DNA of 64,000 nucleotides, from NCBI RefSeq assembly GCF_049310025.1, contig NZ_JBJYKD010000012.1, forward strand, positions 11,718 through 75,717, in the 5' to 3' direction. The stretch is from JBJYKD01 sp049310025. GTDB taxonomy: Bacteria; Bacillota; Thermosediminibacteria; Thermosediminibacterales; Tepidanaerobacteraceae. The notes under the pieces were generated by a model that saw nothing but the letters and a program-made list of their open reading frames with translations, had not been told where the DNA came from and searched no databases. Shown piece after piece: positions 18,798 to 27,748 of the stretch (within the stretch, counting starts at the first letter, position 1; each line of letters begins with the position of its first letter). The position numbers and the translations under genes are program-made.

Positions 18798-18910
18798 GCA
18801 GGTATTATCTGAAAATATCCGGTTCTGTGAAATAAAAAATCCGTATCCCCGGAGCGCATGGCGGTCATCGTTCAACGCCAGGTCGAGGATACGGGTTTTA
18901 TAATACCTGC
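18798..18910 (-). terminator. Nested inverted repeats, probable ilvD terminator
   Basis: The inner arms TCCGTATCC (18840-18848) and GGATACGGG (18887-18895) are followed on the minus strand by a run of Ts, as in a terminator for ilvD. The outer perfect 11-bp arms GCAGGTATTAT (18798-18808) and ATAATACCTGC (18900-18910) enclose them, which a simple terminator does not need. Confidence 0.55.
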
Positions 18911-18953
18911 CCTTTGCGGCCTTACGCGCGCCATCGGTCGCCACCGGCCGCGC

Positions 18954-20612
18954 CTATTTCAGCACCGCGCCGGTGGAAGCCGATGTGACCAGCCTGGCGT
19001 AGCGGGCAAGGTAGCCGGTCTTCACTTTGGGCTCCGGCGCCCGCCACGCCGCCCTCCGGGCGGAAAGTTCCTCCTCTGAAATCAGCACGTCAAGCCTCTT
19101 GTTTTTTATGTCAATCCTTATGATGTCCCCTTCCCGCACCAGGGCGATGGGGCCTCCTTCCATGGCCTCGGGGGATACATGGCCTATGGAAGCGCCGCGG
19201 GTGGCACCCGAAAATCTTCCGTCGGTGATAAGGGCCACGTCTCTGTCCAGGCCCATGCCGGCTATGGCTGAAGTGGGGGACAGCATTTCTCTCATGCCGG
19301 GGCCGCCTTTGGGGCCTTCATACCTGATTATCACCACATCGCCCTTGTTTATCTTCCTGCCGAATATGGCCTCCACCGCCTCTTCTTCAGAATTAAACAC
19401 CCTGGCGGGCCCTTCGTGAAAGAGCATTTCCGGCGCCACCGCCGCTTCTTTTACCACGGCCCCGTCGGGGGCGAGATTTCCCCTTAATATGGCCAGACCT
19501 CCGGTCTCCCTGTAGGGCCTTTCGATGGGCCTTATTACATCCGGGTTTTTGACGGATGCATTTTCAATGTTCTCTCCCACCGTCCTGCCGGTGACGGTGA
19601 TGAGATCCAGGTGCAGGAGGTTTTTTCGTGCAAGCTCCTTCATCAGGGCCGGGATTCCTCCAGCCTCGTGGAGGTCCTGCATGTGATGGTGGCCGCTGGG
19701 GCTGAGCTTGCAGAGATACGGGGTCCTGCGGCTTATTTTATCAAACAGCTCAAGCTCGAGTTCTATGCCCGCCTCGTGGGCGATGGCCGGGAGGTGCAGC
19801 ACCGTGTTGGAAGAACCCGCCATCCCCATGTCCACGGTTATGGCGTTCTCGAAAGCCTCTTTTGTGAGGATATCCCGTGGCTTTATATCCCTCCTGACCA
19901 TCTCCATGACCTGCATGCCCGCCATCTTGGCCAGAGCCACCCTGGCGCCGTAATAGGCGGGGATGGTGCCGTTGCCGGGAAGACCCAGGCCCAAAGCCTC
20001 GGTGAGGCAGTTCATGGAATTGGCGGTGAAAAGTCCCGAACAGGAACCGCACCCGGGGCAGGCTTCATGCTCTATGGCCGCCAGCTCTTCTTCGGTGATT
20101 TCACCGGCATTCAGGCTCCCCACCTTTTCGATGCATGTGGAAAAGTCTATGTCCCGGCCTTCATATCGTCCGGCAAACATGGGTCCGCCGCTGACCACCA
20201 CCGCCGGGATGTTCAGCCTGGCCGCCGCCATGAGCATGCCCGGCACAATCTTGTCGCAGTTGGGAATGAGCACAAGCCCGTCAAAGCCGTGGGCCATTAC
20301 CATGGCCTCGATGGAATCGGCTATGAGCTCCCGGCTGGCCAGAGGGTATTTCATGCCTGTATGCCCCATGGCAATGCCGTCGCATATGCCGATGGCCGGG
20401 AATTCTATGGGCGTGCCGCCGGCCATGGCCACGCCGATTTTAACCGCCTGGGCTATGCGGTCAAGGTGCACGTGGCCCGCCACTATCTCGTTCTGGGAAT
20501 TCACTATGCCGATGAGCGGCCTTTCCAGTTCCTTATCCGTAAACCCCATACCGTAAAACAGCGCCCTTGTGGGTGCCCTCATAGGACCTTTTTTTATGCT
20601 GTCGCTTCTCAT
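18954..20612 (-). CDS. ilvD: Dihydroxy-acid dehydratase
   Basis: A 552-residue enzyme of branched-chain amino acid synthesis. It removes water from 2,3-dihydroxy-isovalerate or -methylvalerate to give the 2-oxo acids leading to valine, leucine and isoleucine. Iron-sulfur cluster cysteines are visible in LIPNCDKIVPGML and HEACPGCGSCSGLFTANSM. The C-terminal GRFSGATRGASIGHVSPEA motif is typical. Length is normal. The start is ATG at 20612 after AGGGGAG. It follows ilvN on the same strand, 203 bp downstream. Confidence 0.96.
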   Translation of the reverse strand: MRSDSIKKGPMRAPTRALFYGMGFTDKELERPLIGIVNSQNEIVAGHVHLDRIAQAVKIGVAMAGGTPIEFPAIGICDGIAMGHTGMKYPLASRELIADSIEAMVMAHGFDGLVLIPNCDKIVPGMLMAAARLNIPAVVVSGGPMFAGRYEGRDIDFSTCIEKVGSLNAGEITEEELAAIEHEACPGCGSCSGLFTANSMNCLTEALGLGLPGNGTIPAYYGARVALAKMAGMQVMEMVRRDIKPRDILTKEAFENAITVDMGMAGSSNTVLHLPAIAHEAGIELELELFDKISRRTPYLCKLSPSGHHHMQDLHEAGGIPALMKELARKNLLHLDLITVTGRTVGENIENASVKNPDVIRPIERPYRETGGLAILRGNLAPDGAVVKEAAVAPEMLFHEGPARVFNSEEEAVEAIFGRKINKGDVVIIRYEGPKGGPGMREMLSPTSAIAGMGLDRDVALITDGRFSGATRGASIGHVSPEAMEGGPIALVREGDIIRIDIKNKRLDVLISEEELSARRAAWRAPEPKVKTGYLARYARLVTSASTGAVLK

Positions 20613-20815
20613 ACGGTTTCTCCCCTCTTTTCATTTTTTTTATTTTTTCATTTATTATCCTGAAAATAACAACATATTGATTATCCGCCGGTGATGCATC
20701 CAAAATGGGCTTTTGATGCGCTTTTCTTATGTTAATCTTTTAGCTTTTATTGTTCCTCTTTTTTGGTTTCAGTATATTTTAAATTTTATTCTTTCATCTC
20801 ATGCCAATGACCGAT

Positions 20816-21346
20816 TTATTCTTCAATTTCCCCGCCCCTTACCGGATCCGGTTCGTCGTGGATGCTCTCCTTGCCGCGCTGAAGCGCTATAATCCCGGTC
20901 CTGACGCTCTCCACAATGCCGTAGTGTTTCATCATGTTTAAAAAGGCCTTGACCTTTTCCAGATCGCCGGTTATCTCTATCACCACCGCCTCGGGATCAA
21001 TATCCACCACCTTGCCGCGAAATGATTCCACGATCTGGAACACCTCGGCGCGGTTCCTGTCATCGGTCCTCACTTTAATCAGAGCCAGTTCCCTCTGGAC
21101 CGAAGCCCTGGCGTCCAGCTCCACCACCTTGATGACGTCCACCAGTTTTTCCACCTGGCTTTTGATTTGGGAAAGCTCTCTCTCGTCGCCTTCGGCGACG
21201 ATGGTTATGCGGGAAATCATGGGGTCTTCAGTTTCTTCCCCGGTAAAACTGGTTATGTTGAAGCCGCGGCGGGTAAAAAGACCCGAAATCCTGGTGACCA
21301 CCCCGTACTCGTTGTGCACCAGCACCGAAAAAATCGCCCTGCGCAA
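20816..21346 (-). CDS. ilvN: Acetolactate synthase small (regulatory) subunit
   Basis: A 176-residue regulatory subunit, with an N-terminal ACT domain (SVLVHNEYGVVTRISGLFTR, then ITSFTGEETEDP) and the usual C-terminal half (RAEVFQIVESFRGKVVDI). It binds the catalytic IlvB subunit and gives feedback inhibition by valine. The start is TTG at 21346, eight bases after AGGTGG. The catalytic gene ilvB, normally just upstream, is absent from this window. The upstream space is instead a roughly 230-nt leader. ilvD follows downstream. Confidence 0.94.
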   Translation of the reverse strand: MRRAIFSVLVHNEYGVVTRISGLFTRRGFNITSFTGEETEDPMISRITIVAEGDERELSQIKSQVEKLVDVIKVVELDARASVQRELALIKVRTDDRNRAEVFQIVESFRGKVVDIDPEAVVIEITGDLEKVKAFLNMMKHYGIVESVRTGIIALQRGKESIHDEPDPVRGGEIEE

Positions 21347-21657
21347 TCAAATCACCACCTCTCGAATATTCTTCACTGTAGTTGGGCAACAAAGTTCGGC
21401 CGGAGACAATTCCGCGCAAAAAGGCGGCCCGACCGGGAAATAAGAAATTCATGCAATGAATTCCGGGATTGTTTTTTGCGGAATTATCTGGAATAATAAA
21501 ATTAAGAGCGTCTCCTGGTAAATTGACTATGAAACCAGATTAAAAAGAATAAAATAAAAAGTAAGATGTATTTAAATTAAGTCTTATTATAGCACATATC
21601 TCATCCTCGGAAAATAAATTTTCATTGTTTATAAATGAAAATGGGGAGGGAATTTAC
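21347..21657. promoter_or_regulatory. Divergent control region of ilvN and the phosphofructokinase gene
   Basis: For ilvN an extended -10, TGC-TATAAT, lies on the minus strand at 21594-21586, giving a leader of about 230 nt. The leader has inverted repeats, including AATTCCGC / GCGGAATT and a GAATTCAT / ATGAATT hairpin, but no T-box motif. Attenuation is possible but not shown. I could not pick a clear -35 for either gene. Confidence 0.4.
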
Positions 21658-22737
21658 GTGAAAAGGCTGGGAATTCTTACCGGAGGCGGCGACGCTCCGG
21701 GGCTCAATGCGGTCATAAGGGCCTGCGCCAAGGTGGCGGAAGCTGCGGGTGCGGAGCTTTACGGGTTTGTGGACGGTTACAGCGGGCTTATCCGCGGAAA
21801 CTACCGCAAGCTGGGCAGGCGGGACATATCGGGTCTTTTGCACCGGGGCGGCACCATCCTGGGCACCAACAACCGGGACAACCCTTTTAATTTTCCGGTA
21901 AAAGAAGGGGATAAACTGGAGTACAGGGACATGTCCGAAAGGGCGCTGGAAAATCTCGAGAGACTGGGTATAGACTGCCTGGTGGTAATAGGGGGTGACG
22001 GCAGCCTGGCCATCGCCCGGGAACTGGCCCAAAAGGGCGCTAAAATCATAGGCGTCCCCAAGACCATTGACAACGACCTTCAGGGCACCGACCAGACATT
22101 CGGATTTGATACGGCCGTCACCATCGCCACCGAGGCGCTGGACCGGCTGCACACCACAGCCGAATCCCATCACAGGGTAATGGTGCTGGAACTCATGGGA
22201 AGGTATGCCGGGTGGATAGCCCTTTACAGCGGTGTGGCTGGCGGAGCCGACGTGATCCTTATACCCGAAATACCCTGGAAAATAGAAAAAGTGGCGGAAA
22301 AGATTTTTTCCCGCCAGAAGGAGGGCAAACCCTTCAGTATTATAGTTGTGGCCGAAGGCGCCAGAACTCCCGAAGGCAGACAGGTCGTCCGGCAAACCGT
22401 TGCCGGCAGCGGAGACCCGGTCCGCCTGGGAGGCATAAGCGCCGTCGTAGCCGAGATGGTGGAGGAAATCACCGGTTTTGAAAGCCGGGCCACCGTGCTG
22501 GGCCACATCCAGCGGGGCGGGTCCCCTTCTCCCTTCGACCGGATTCTGGCCACCAGATACGGTCAGGCTGCGGCAAGGCTGGCCCTTTCCGGCGAAAGCG
22601 GGAAAATGGTGGCCCTCAGAAACGGTGTCATCACATCGGTGGCTTTCGAGGACATCCCCCCCGGATGCAGGACCGTGCCGCCGGATCATCAGTTGATTGA
22701 GACTGCAAGGAGCATAGGGATCAGCTTCGGAGATTAA
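21658..22737 (+). CDS. pfkA: 6-phosphofructokinase, group III (ATP/PPi-mixed) type
   Basis: A 359-residue phosphofructokinase that phosphorylates fructose 6-phosphate in glycolysis. It has GGGDAPGLNAVIR at the N-terminus, the IGGDGSLAIA phosphate-donor loop, the catalytic block GVPKTIDNDLQGTDQTFGFD, and LGHIQRGGSPSPFDR. The second glycine of GGDGS is typical of ATP users, while the lysine of PKTIDND is shared with pyrophosphate enzymes. This mixed signature is known from group III PFKs, so ATP use is more likely. The start is GTG at 21658 after GGGGAGGG; an ATG 33 bases upstream lacks a ribosome site. It stands alone, convergent with pdxT. Confidence 0.92.
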   Translation: MKRLGILTGGGDAPGLNAVIRACAKVAEAAGAELYGFVDGYSGLIRGNYRKLGRRDISGLLHRGGTILGTNNRDNPFNFPVKEGDKLEYRDMSERALENLERLGIDCLVVIGGDGSLAIARELAQKGAKIIGVPKTIDNDLQGTDQTFGFDTAVTIATEALDRLHTTAESHHRVMVLELMGRYAGWIALYSGVAGGADVILIPEIPWKIEKVAEKIFSRQKEGKPFSIIVVAEGARTPEGRQVVRQTVAGSGDPVRLGGISAVVAEMVEEITGFESRATVLGHIQRGGSPSPFDRILATRYGQAAARLALSGESGKMVALRNGVITSVAFEDIPPGCRTVPPDHQLIETARSIGISFGD

Positions 22738-22765
22738 TACAGAGGGAATCTCTTTTTGCCCCATT

Positions 22766-23377
22766 TCACCGTGGTTCTTCGGGCACCGCAGCGGCCATTT
22801 GCTTAAAATTTTCGGCTGCCATGCTTATAAAATAACGATGAAAACTCAAATCCTCCGTCAATTCCGGATGGAAGGCGGTGGCCAGGAGATTGCCCTGCCT
22901 GGCCGCCACCACCTTTCCGTCGATTTCAAGGAGCACCTTAACTTCGGGGCCCACTTTCTCCACATACGGCGCCCTTATAAAGACGAGGGGTATGGGATTT
23001 TCGGAAACCCCCGGAACCGCCCGGTGGGTTATAAAACTGTCCAGCTGGCTGCCGTAAGCGTTTCGCCTTACCCATATATCCATCAGGTTGAGATGGGTAC
23101 TGTCCTGGTTCACGATGTGTTTTGCAAGGAGAATCATGCCGGCACAGGTGCCCCATACCGGCATACCTTCTTTCGCCCGGCGGACTATTTCATCCTTCAG
23201 GCCGAAGTCTGACATGAGTTTTCCTATGGCGGTGCTCTCACCACCCGGGAGGATGAGGGCGTCCACTTGTTCAAGGCCGGCCCTGTTCTTGACGGCCACC
23301 GGCTCTTCTCCGGCCTTAATAATCATATTCATGTGTTCCCGCACGGCCCCCTGAAGGGCCAGTACTCCGATCTTCAT
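22766..23377 (-). CDS. pdxT: Pyridoxal 5'-phosphate synthase glutaminase subunit
   Basis: A 203-residue class I glutamine amidotransferase subunit that releases ammonia for PdxS. The nucleophile cysteine is in VWGTCAGMILLA, and the His/Glu pair is in ATAFHPELTED. LPGGESTAIGKLM binds the substrate loop. It starts right after pdxS (ATG at 23377, one base from the pdxS stop), so the two subunits are translationally close. Confidence 0.96.
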   Translation of the reverse strand: MKIGVLALQGAVREHMNMIIKAGEEPVAVKNRAGLEQVDALILPGGESTAIGKLMSDFGLKDEIVRRAKEGMPVWGTCAGMILLAKHIVNQDSTHLNLMDIWVRRNAYGSQLDSFITHRAVPGVSENPIPLVFIRAPYVEKVGPEVKVLLEIDGKVVAARQGNLLATAFHPELTEDLSFHRYFISMAAENFKQMAAAVPEEPR

Positions 23378-23378
23378 G

Positions 23379-24284
23379 CTACCACCCGCGCTCTGCGTAG
23401 CGATCTTCCAGTTTGTCTATCTCAAAGCTCTCCATGGCTTCTCCCAGGTCTTCGGAAACTTCCGCCAGGACTTCGGGGTCGTTGTAATAGGTTACAGCCT
23501 TTACAATGGCCCTGGCGCGCTTTACGGGGTTTTCCGATTTGAAGATACCCGAACCCACAAATACGCCGTCGCATCCCAGCTGCATTAACAGTGCCGCGTC
23601 GGCGGGCGTGGCCACACCCCCGGCGGCGAAATTCACCACAGGAAGTTTACCGTTTTCTGCCACGTAAAGCACCAGATCATAGGGGGCGCCCATTTCCTTG
23701 GCGGCGGACATCAATTCCTCTCTCGGCATATTCTGAAGCCGCCTGATCTCCGCCATAACTGTGCGGATATGCCTCACGGCTTCCACCACGTTGCCTGTAC
23801 CGGCCTCCCCCTTGGTCCTTATCATGGAGGCGCCCTCGCCTATGCGCCTCAGGGCCTCGCCCAGGTTCCTGGCACCGCATACAAAGGGCACTTTGAACTT
23901 TTTCTTGTCGATGTGGAAGGACTCGTCGGCCGGGGTCAGCACTTCGCTCTCGTCTATGTAATCCACCCCCAGCGCCTCCAGTATCTGCGCCTCTACGAAG
24001 TGGCCGATTCTGCACTTGGCCATGACGGGAATTGTGACGGCGGATTTAATGGCTTTAATTATCTTTGGGTCCGACATCCTTGCCACACCGCCCTGTTTCC
24101 GGATGTCCGCCGGGACCCTTTCCAGGGCCATTACGGCCACCGCCCCGGCCTCTTCCGCGATTTTCGCCTGTTCGGGAGTGGTGACATCCATGATGACCCC
24201 GCCCTTGAGCATCTCCGCCAGGTTTTTGTTCAGACTGTACCGCTCGGGATGAGCGTTGGTGTCAAAAAGGTTGTTTTCCGCCAT
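23379..24284 (-). CDS. pdxS: Pyridoxal 5'-phosphate synthase, synthase subunit
   Basis: A 301-residue TIM-barrel enzyme that forms pyridoxal 5'-phosphate from ribose 5-phosphate, glyceraldehyde 3-phosphate and ammonia. Recognisable blocks are MLKGGVIMDVTTPEQAKIAE, ALERVPADIRKQGGVARMSD, VDYIDESEVLTPAD and IRTKGEAGTGNVVEA. The start is ATG at 24284 after AGGAGG. It is transcribed with pdxT and diverges from a MocR-type regulator gene that probably controls both directions. Confidence 0.97.
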   Translation of the reverse strand: MAENNLFDTNAHPERYSLNKNLAEMLKGGVIMDVTTPEQAKIAEEAGAVAVMALERVPADIRKQGGVARMSDPKIIKAIKSAVTIPVMAKCRIGHFVEAQILEALGVDYIDESEVLTPADESFHIDKKKFKVPFVCGARNLGEALRRIGEGASMIRTKGEAGTGNVVEAVRHIRTVMAEIRRLQNMPREELMSAAKEMGAPYDLVLYVAENGKLPVVNFAAGGVATPADAALLMQLGCDGVFVGSGIFKSENPVKRARAIVKAVTYYNDPEVLAEVSEDLGEAMESFEIDKLEDRYAERGW

Positions 24285-24360
24285 AATGTGTTCCTCCTTT
24301 TGAAATTTTCAGGGCAACAGGGCTCCTGTAATCATACTTTTAATACAACACCAATTGTGA

Positions 24361-24505
24361 TATAATAATAATTGTATCGTTACATTTTTCTCCTGCCGCC
24401 CAAAATTGTATGTATATATTATGTCATCAACGGCGATTGTTTGTCAATACAATTTCACAAATCAGCCCGGAGGAAAATTTTATGCATAGATTTGTATCGA
24501 TACAA
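24361..24505. promoter_or_regulatory. pdxST / pdxR divergent promoters and operators
   Basis: The pdxST promoter (minus) has TTGACA (24447-24442) and CATAAT (24423-24418), 18 bp apart. The pdxR -10 TATAAT is at 24361-24366. A perfect 14-bp palindrome TTGTATCGATACAA lies at 24492-24505, inside the regulator's own 5' coding end. A near copy, TTGTATCGTTACAT, is at 24372-24385, on the expected pdxR start of transcription. Half-sites ATTGTAT and ATACAAT occur between. These are good candidate operators for the MocR-type regulator. Confidence 0.6.
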
Positions 24506-26056
24506 TTGGACAGGAACCTGGATAAGCCTTTATATATCCAGCTTTACGAAGGGATAATCGATCTCATCAGCCAGGGGAAACTGTCGCCTGAAGAAAAATT
24601 GCCTCCCATCCGCAAGCTGGCGGCGCTTTTAAAAGTGAATTCCGTAACGGTGGTCAATGCTTACAGGCTCCTTGAAAAAGAAGGCTACGCCGTATCAAAG
24701 GTGGGCAGCGGCACTTATGTGAGCCCCGCCATCATTTCGGCGGGGCGCCCGGCTCTCAAATTGCAGCCTCACAGCCGCGGCGCCGGCACTCCTGACATTG
24801 ACCCGCGCTCAAAGGCACTCAATCCCAAAAATGCGCCCTTCTCCACCGGCGGGCCGGATGGTTCTTTGGGTTTTTCCGGCGCCGAAAGGCAAAACCCCGG
24901 GGCACGGGTGCGGTTCGACTTCGGAAGCGCCGCCATCTCGCCGGAGTTTTTCCCGGTGGACGATTTTAAGGAGGTCTTAAACGAGGTCCTGGACCGGGAC
25001 GGCGGCTACGCCTTCGACTACCAGGAGAGCATGGGCTACCCTCCCCTCCGGCAGTCCATCAGGGACTTCATATTTAAAGAATACGGAATAGAAATGCCCG
25101 TCGACGGTATCCAGGTGGTCTCCGGCGCCCAGCAGGGCATTGACATTATTGCCAAGGCCTTTTTAAATTTCCAGGATACGGTGTTTGTGGAAGCTCCTAC
25201 CTACACCGGGGCCATCGACGCCTTCAGGTCCCGGGGTGCCAGGATAGTTGAAATACCCATGGAGCGGGATGGTGTCAATCTGGACGAATTTGTTTCAAAG
25301 CTCAAAAACCGACCTCCAAAGCTTTTCTATACCATGCCGAATTTCCACAATCCCACCGGCCGGTCTTATTCCGCACAAAAAAAGAAAGAGCTTCTCGCTC
25401 TTACTTCGGAATACGATTTTCTGATTGTGGAAGACGACCACATGAACGACCTTTATTTTGCAAAAAAACCCGAACCGCTTAAGGCCCTGGACCGCAGCGG
25501 CCGGGTGCTTTATATAAAGAGCTTTTCAAAGCTGTTCATGCCCGGACTGCGCCTGGCATTTATCGCATCGCCGGAGGGTTTCGCCGGCAGGATCACCGAT
25601 GCCAAATATTCCTCGGACATATCTTCATCGGGCCTTACCCAGCGGGCGCTGGATCTGTTTTTCAGGAAGTCTCTGTGGACCGGTCACGTAAACCGCATTA
25701 GAAAAGCGTTCCGCGAAAAATGGCAGATCATGAAGTACGCCCTGGAAGAATACCTGCCCGGCTGCATAGAATACACCGACCCCGGCGGCGGTCTTTTCTT
25801 CTGGCTGGTTCTTCCGCGGGGATATTATTCCATGAACCTGTACACGGAGGCTTTAAAGCGCGGCCTCCTCATAATGCCCGGGGATTTATTCTACGCCGAC
25901 CGGCGCCCTTCGCAGGGCTTCAGGCTCAGCTTTGCCGAAATATCACCGGAAGACATCCAAGGCGGAATAAAACTGCTTTCGGAGATAATCTCAGACTTCC
26001 TGGAGGAATACAGCCTGAGTCCCATCCGCGGCACCGGCTACCGCCCGCTGCTCTAG
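24482..26056 (+). CDS. pdxR: MocR/PdxR-type transcriptional regulator with aminotransferase-like domain
   Basis: A 524-residue GntR-family regulator. A winged helix-turn-helix lies at about residues 20-90 (LYEGIIDLISQGKLSPEEKL, then LAALLKVNSVTVVNAYRLLE). A fold-type I aminotransferase-like domain follows after a linker of about 60 residues. The PLP lysine is in VLYIKSFSKLFMPGLRLAFI, with NFHNPTGRSYS and VEDDHMNDL also present. MocR proteins of the PdxR type sense pyridoxal phosphate and control pdxST, which lies divergently next door. The start is ATG at 24482 after CCCGGAGG; a longer in-frame start at 24410 lacks a ribosome site. Confidence 0.88.
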   Translation: MHRFVSIQLDRNLDKPLYIQLYEGIIDLISQGKLSPEEKLPPIRKLAALLKVNSVTVVNAYRLLEKEGYAVSKVGSGTYVSPAIISAGRPALKLQPHSRGAGTPDIDPRSKALNPKNAPFSTGGPDGSLGFSGAERQNPGARVRFDFGSAAISPEFFPVDDFKEVLNEVLDRDGGYAFDYQESMGYPPLRQSIRDFIFKEYGIEMPVDGIQVVSGAQQGIDIIAKAFLNFQDTVFVEAPTYTGAIDAFRSRGARIVEIPMERDGVNLDEFVSKLKNRPPKLFYTMPNFHNPTGRSYSAQKKKELLALTSEYDFLIVEDDHMNDLYFAKKPEPLKALDRSGRVLYIKSFSKLFMPGLRLAFIASPEGFAGRITDAKYSSDISSSGLTQRALDLFFRKSLWTGHVNRIRKAFREKWQIMKYALEEYLPGCIEYTDPGGGLFFWLVLPRGYYSMNLYTEALKRGLLIMPGDLFYADRRPSQGFRLSFAEISPEDIQGGIKLLSEIISDFLEEYSLSPIRGTGYRPLL

Positions 26057-26097
26057 GTTCAAGGCCAAGGTTCAAAAGTCCAAAAGGCTGCCACCGG

Positions 26098-27432
26098 CTA
26101 AAACACTCCCAGGTACTGGTCCAGCTCCCACTGGTGGACCTGTATCCGGTAAATGTCCCATTCTATCAGTTTGGCTTTCATAAAGTGTTCGTAAGCATGG
26201 GGGCCCAGCGCATCCTTTATGACCTCATCCTGGGACAGATAATCCAGGGCTTCCTTCAGACTGCCCGGCAGGCTTTCTATGCCTGCTTCCATCCTTTCTT
26301 CAGGAGTCATGTCGTATATGTTGTTTAACGTCTCGGGCCCCGGGTCCATCTCGTTTCTGATGCCGTCAAGCCCGGCCGCCAGGATCACCGCCAGCGCCAG
26401 GTAAGGATTGGCCGACGGGTCCGGGCTTCTGAGCTCTATGCGGCTGGCGCTCCCCCGCCCTGCCGGAACCCTCACCAGGGCGCTGCGGTTCCTCCCCGAC
26501 CACGAAATATATACGGGGGCCTCATAACCGGGGACCAGGCGCTTGTAAGAGTTCACGGTGGGATTGGTTACGGCGGTAAACGCCCTGGCATGGCGGAGAA
26601 TGCCTCCTATAAAGTGCCTTGCCACCTTTGAAAGCCCCAGTTCCCTGTCATTTTCGTCATAGAAGGCATTGATACCGTCTTTGAAAAGCGACATGTGGAT
26701 GTGCATTCCCGAGCCGTTTTCCCCGAAAATCGGCTTGGGCATAAAAGTGGCGTACAGGCCGTGTTCCGCCGCTATTGCCTTTGTTACAAATTTGAAGGTC
26801 ACCACGTTGTCTGCGGTTCTCAACGCCCGGGTGTATTTAAAGTCTATTTCGTGCTGGCCGGGAGCCACCTCGTGGTGGGCGGCCTCCACCTCGAACCCCA
26901 TCTCCTGCAGGGCGAGCACAATATCCCTTCTGGCGTTCTCCCCCAGATCCACCGGGGACAGGTCAAAATAGCTTCCTTTGTCGTTGGTCTTAACGGTGGG
27001 CCTGCCTTCCTCGTCGGTATGGAAAAGAAAGAATTCCGGTTCAGGACCCGCATACATTTCGTAACCCATCCGGCGCGCCTCTTCAAGCACTTTTTTCAGT
27101 ATGCCCCTGGGGCACCCTATAAAAGGCTCGTTGTTGGAATCGTACACATCGCACATGAGCCTGGCCTCCGCCCCCTTTCTGGGCTTCCACGGAAGTATGG
27201 CGAAGGTGTCGTAGTCGGGCTTAAGATACATGTCCGATTCCTGGATGCGGGTAAATCCTTCAATGGAAGAACCGTCGAACATTATCTTTCCGTCCAAAGC
27301 GTCTTCCAGCTGGTCAACGGTGATGGTAACGTTTTTGATTATGCCCAGGATATCGGTAAACTGCAGCCTTATGAACTTCACATCAAGCTCCTGAGCCTTT
27401 TTCAGAACATCGCTTTTTGTGAATTTCGGCAT
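26098..27432 (-). CDS. glnA: Glutamine synthetase, type I (first copy)
   Basis: A 444-residue type I glutamine synthetase, which makes glutamine from glutamate, ammonia and ATP as a dodecamer. Family marks are VKFIRLQFTDILG, MFDGSSIEGFTRIQESDMYL, the metal-binding YAGPEPEFFLF, HHEVAPGQHEIDFKY, NGSGMHIHMS and VNSYKRLVPGYEAP. The short form, with no adenylylation insert seen, is usual in Firmicutes. The start is ATG at 27432 after GGAGGGATATA. A second, similar glnA lies 316 bp upstream on the same strand, separated by a terminator. Confidence 0.96.
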   Translation of the reverse strand: MPKFTKSDVLKKAQELDVKFIRLQFTDILGIIKNVTITVDQLEDALDGKIMFDGSSIEGFTRIQESDMYLKPDYDTFAILPWKPRKGAEARLMCDVYDSNNEPFIGCPRGILKKVLEEARRMGYEMYAGPEPEFFLFHTDEEGRPTVKTNDKGSYFDLSPVDLGENARRDIVLALQEMGFEVEAAHHEVAPGQHEIDFKYTRALRTADNVVTFKFVTKAIAAEHGLYATFMPKPIFGENGSGMHIHMSLFKDGINAFYDENDRELGLSKVARHFIGGILRHARAFTAVTNPTVNSYKRLVPGYEAPVYISWSGRNRSALVRVPAGRGSASRIELRSPDPSANPYLALAVILAAGLDGIRNEMDPGPETLNNIYDMTPEERMEAGIESLPGSLKEALDYLSQDEVIKDALGPHAYEHFMKAKLIEWDIYRIQVHQWELDQYLGVF

Positions 27433-27748
27433 TATATCCCTCCTAAATCTTTTAAATTTTCGGTATAAATCTGTTTTTATTAAAATCCTTTCTTACAAAA
27501 AATTTCCCATCACCGTTTATAATATAACATTTTTTTGTTACTTGGTCTATAAGTTGTGAGCTTCGAAAGTTTTCCACCGACAGGCACCCGCGCCCTTCGG
27601 CCGAAATGGTTTTTGCAGCCAGGCCATTTACGGATATCAACCGCTTCAGTTTCACCCACACCGGCCGCACGCAAAAGGCGCCGGGTTTCAAAAACCCGGC
27701 GCCGTTCTATTAAATATGAGGGGGAGGCGTCGTTTGTTGAAATATCGT
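27433..27748. promoter_or_regulatory. Promoter region of the first glnA with a TAACA/TGTTA site
   Basis: A dyad ATAACA (27524-27529) and TGTTAC (27536-27541), six bases apart, lies next to an AT-rich -10-like TATATT/TATAAA on the minus strand. The same TAACA/TGTTA half-sites recur at the other glnA and glnR promoters, so this may be a GlnR operator. The right end of the region holds the terminator listed next. Confidence 0.4.
27677..27703 (-). terminator. Terminator after the second glnA
   Basis: A perfect 12-bp GC-rich stem (GGCGCCGGGTTT with its complement) and a three-base loop are followed on the minus strand by TTTTG. It ends the upstream glnA transcript 45 bp after its stop codon. Confidence 0.85.

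Noticed and set aside
19611..20663. 350-residue frame opposite ilvD
   Set aside because: Shadow of ilvD; low-complexity protein with no family marks.
21228..21452. 74-residue frame overlapping ilvN start, considered as a leader peptide
   Set aside because: No ribosome site, not rich in branched-chain residues, and runs far into ilvN.
21622..22764. 380-residue frame opposite the phosphofructokinase
   Set aside because: Shadow frame of a GC-rich gene.
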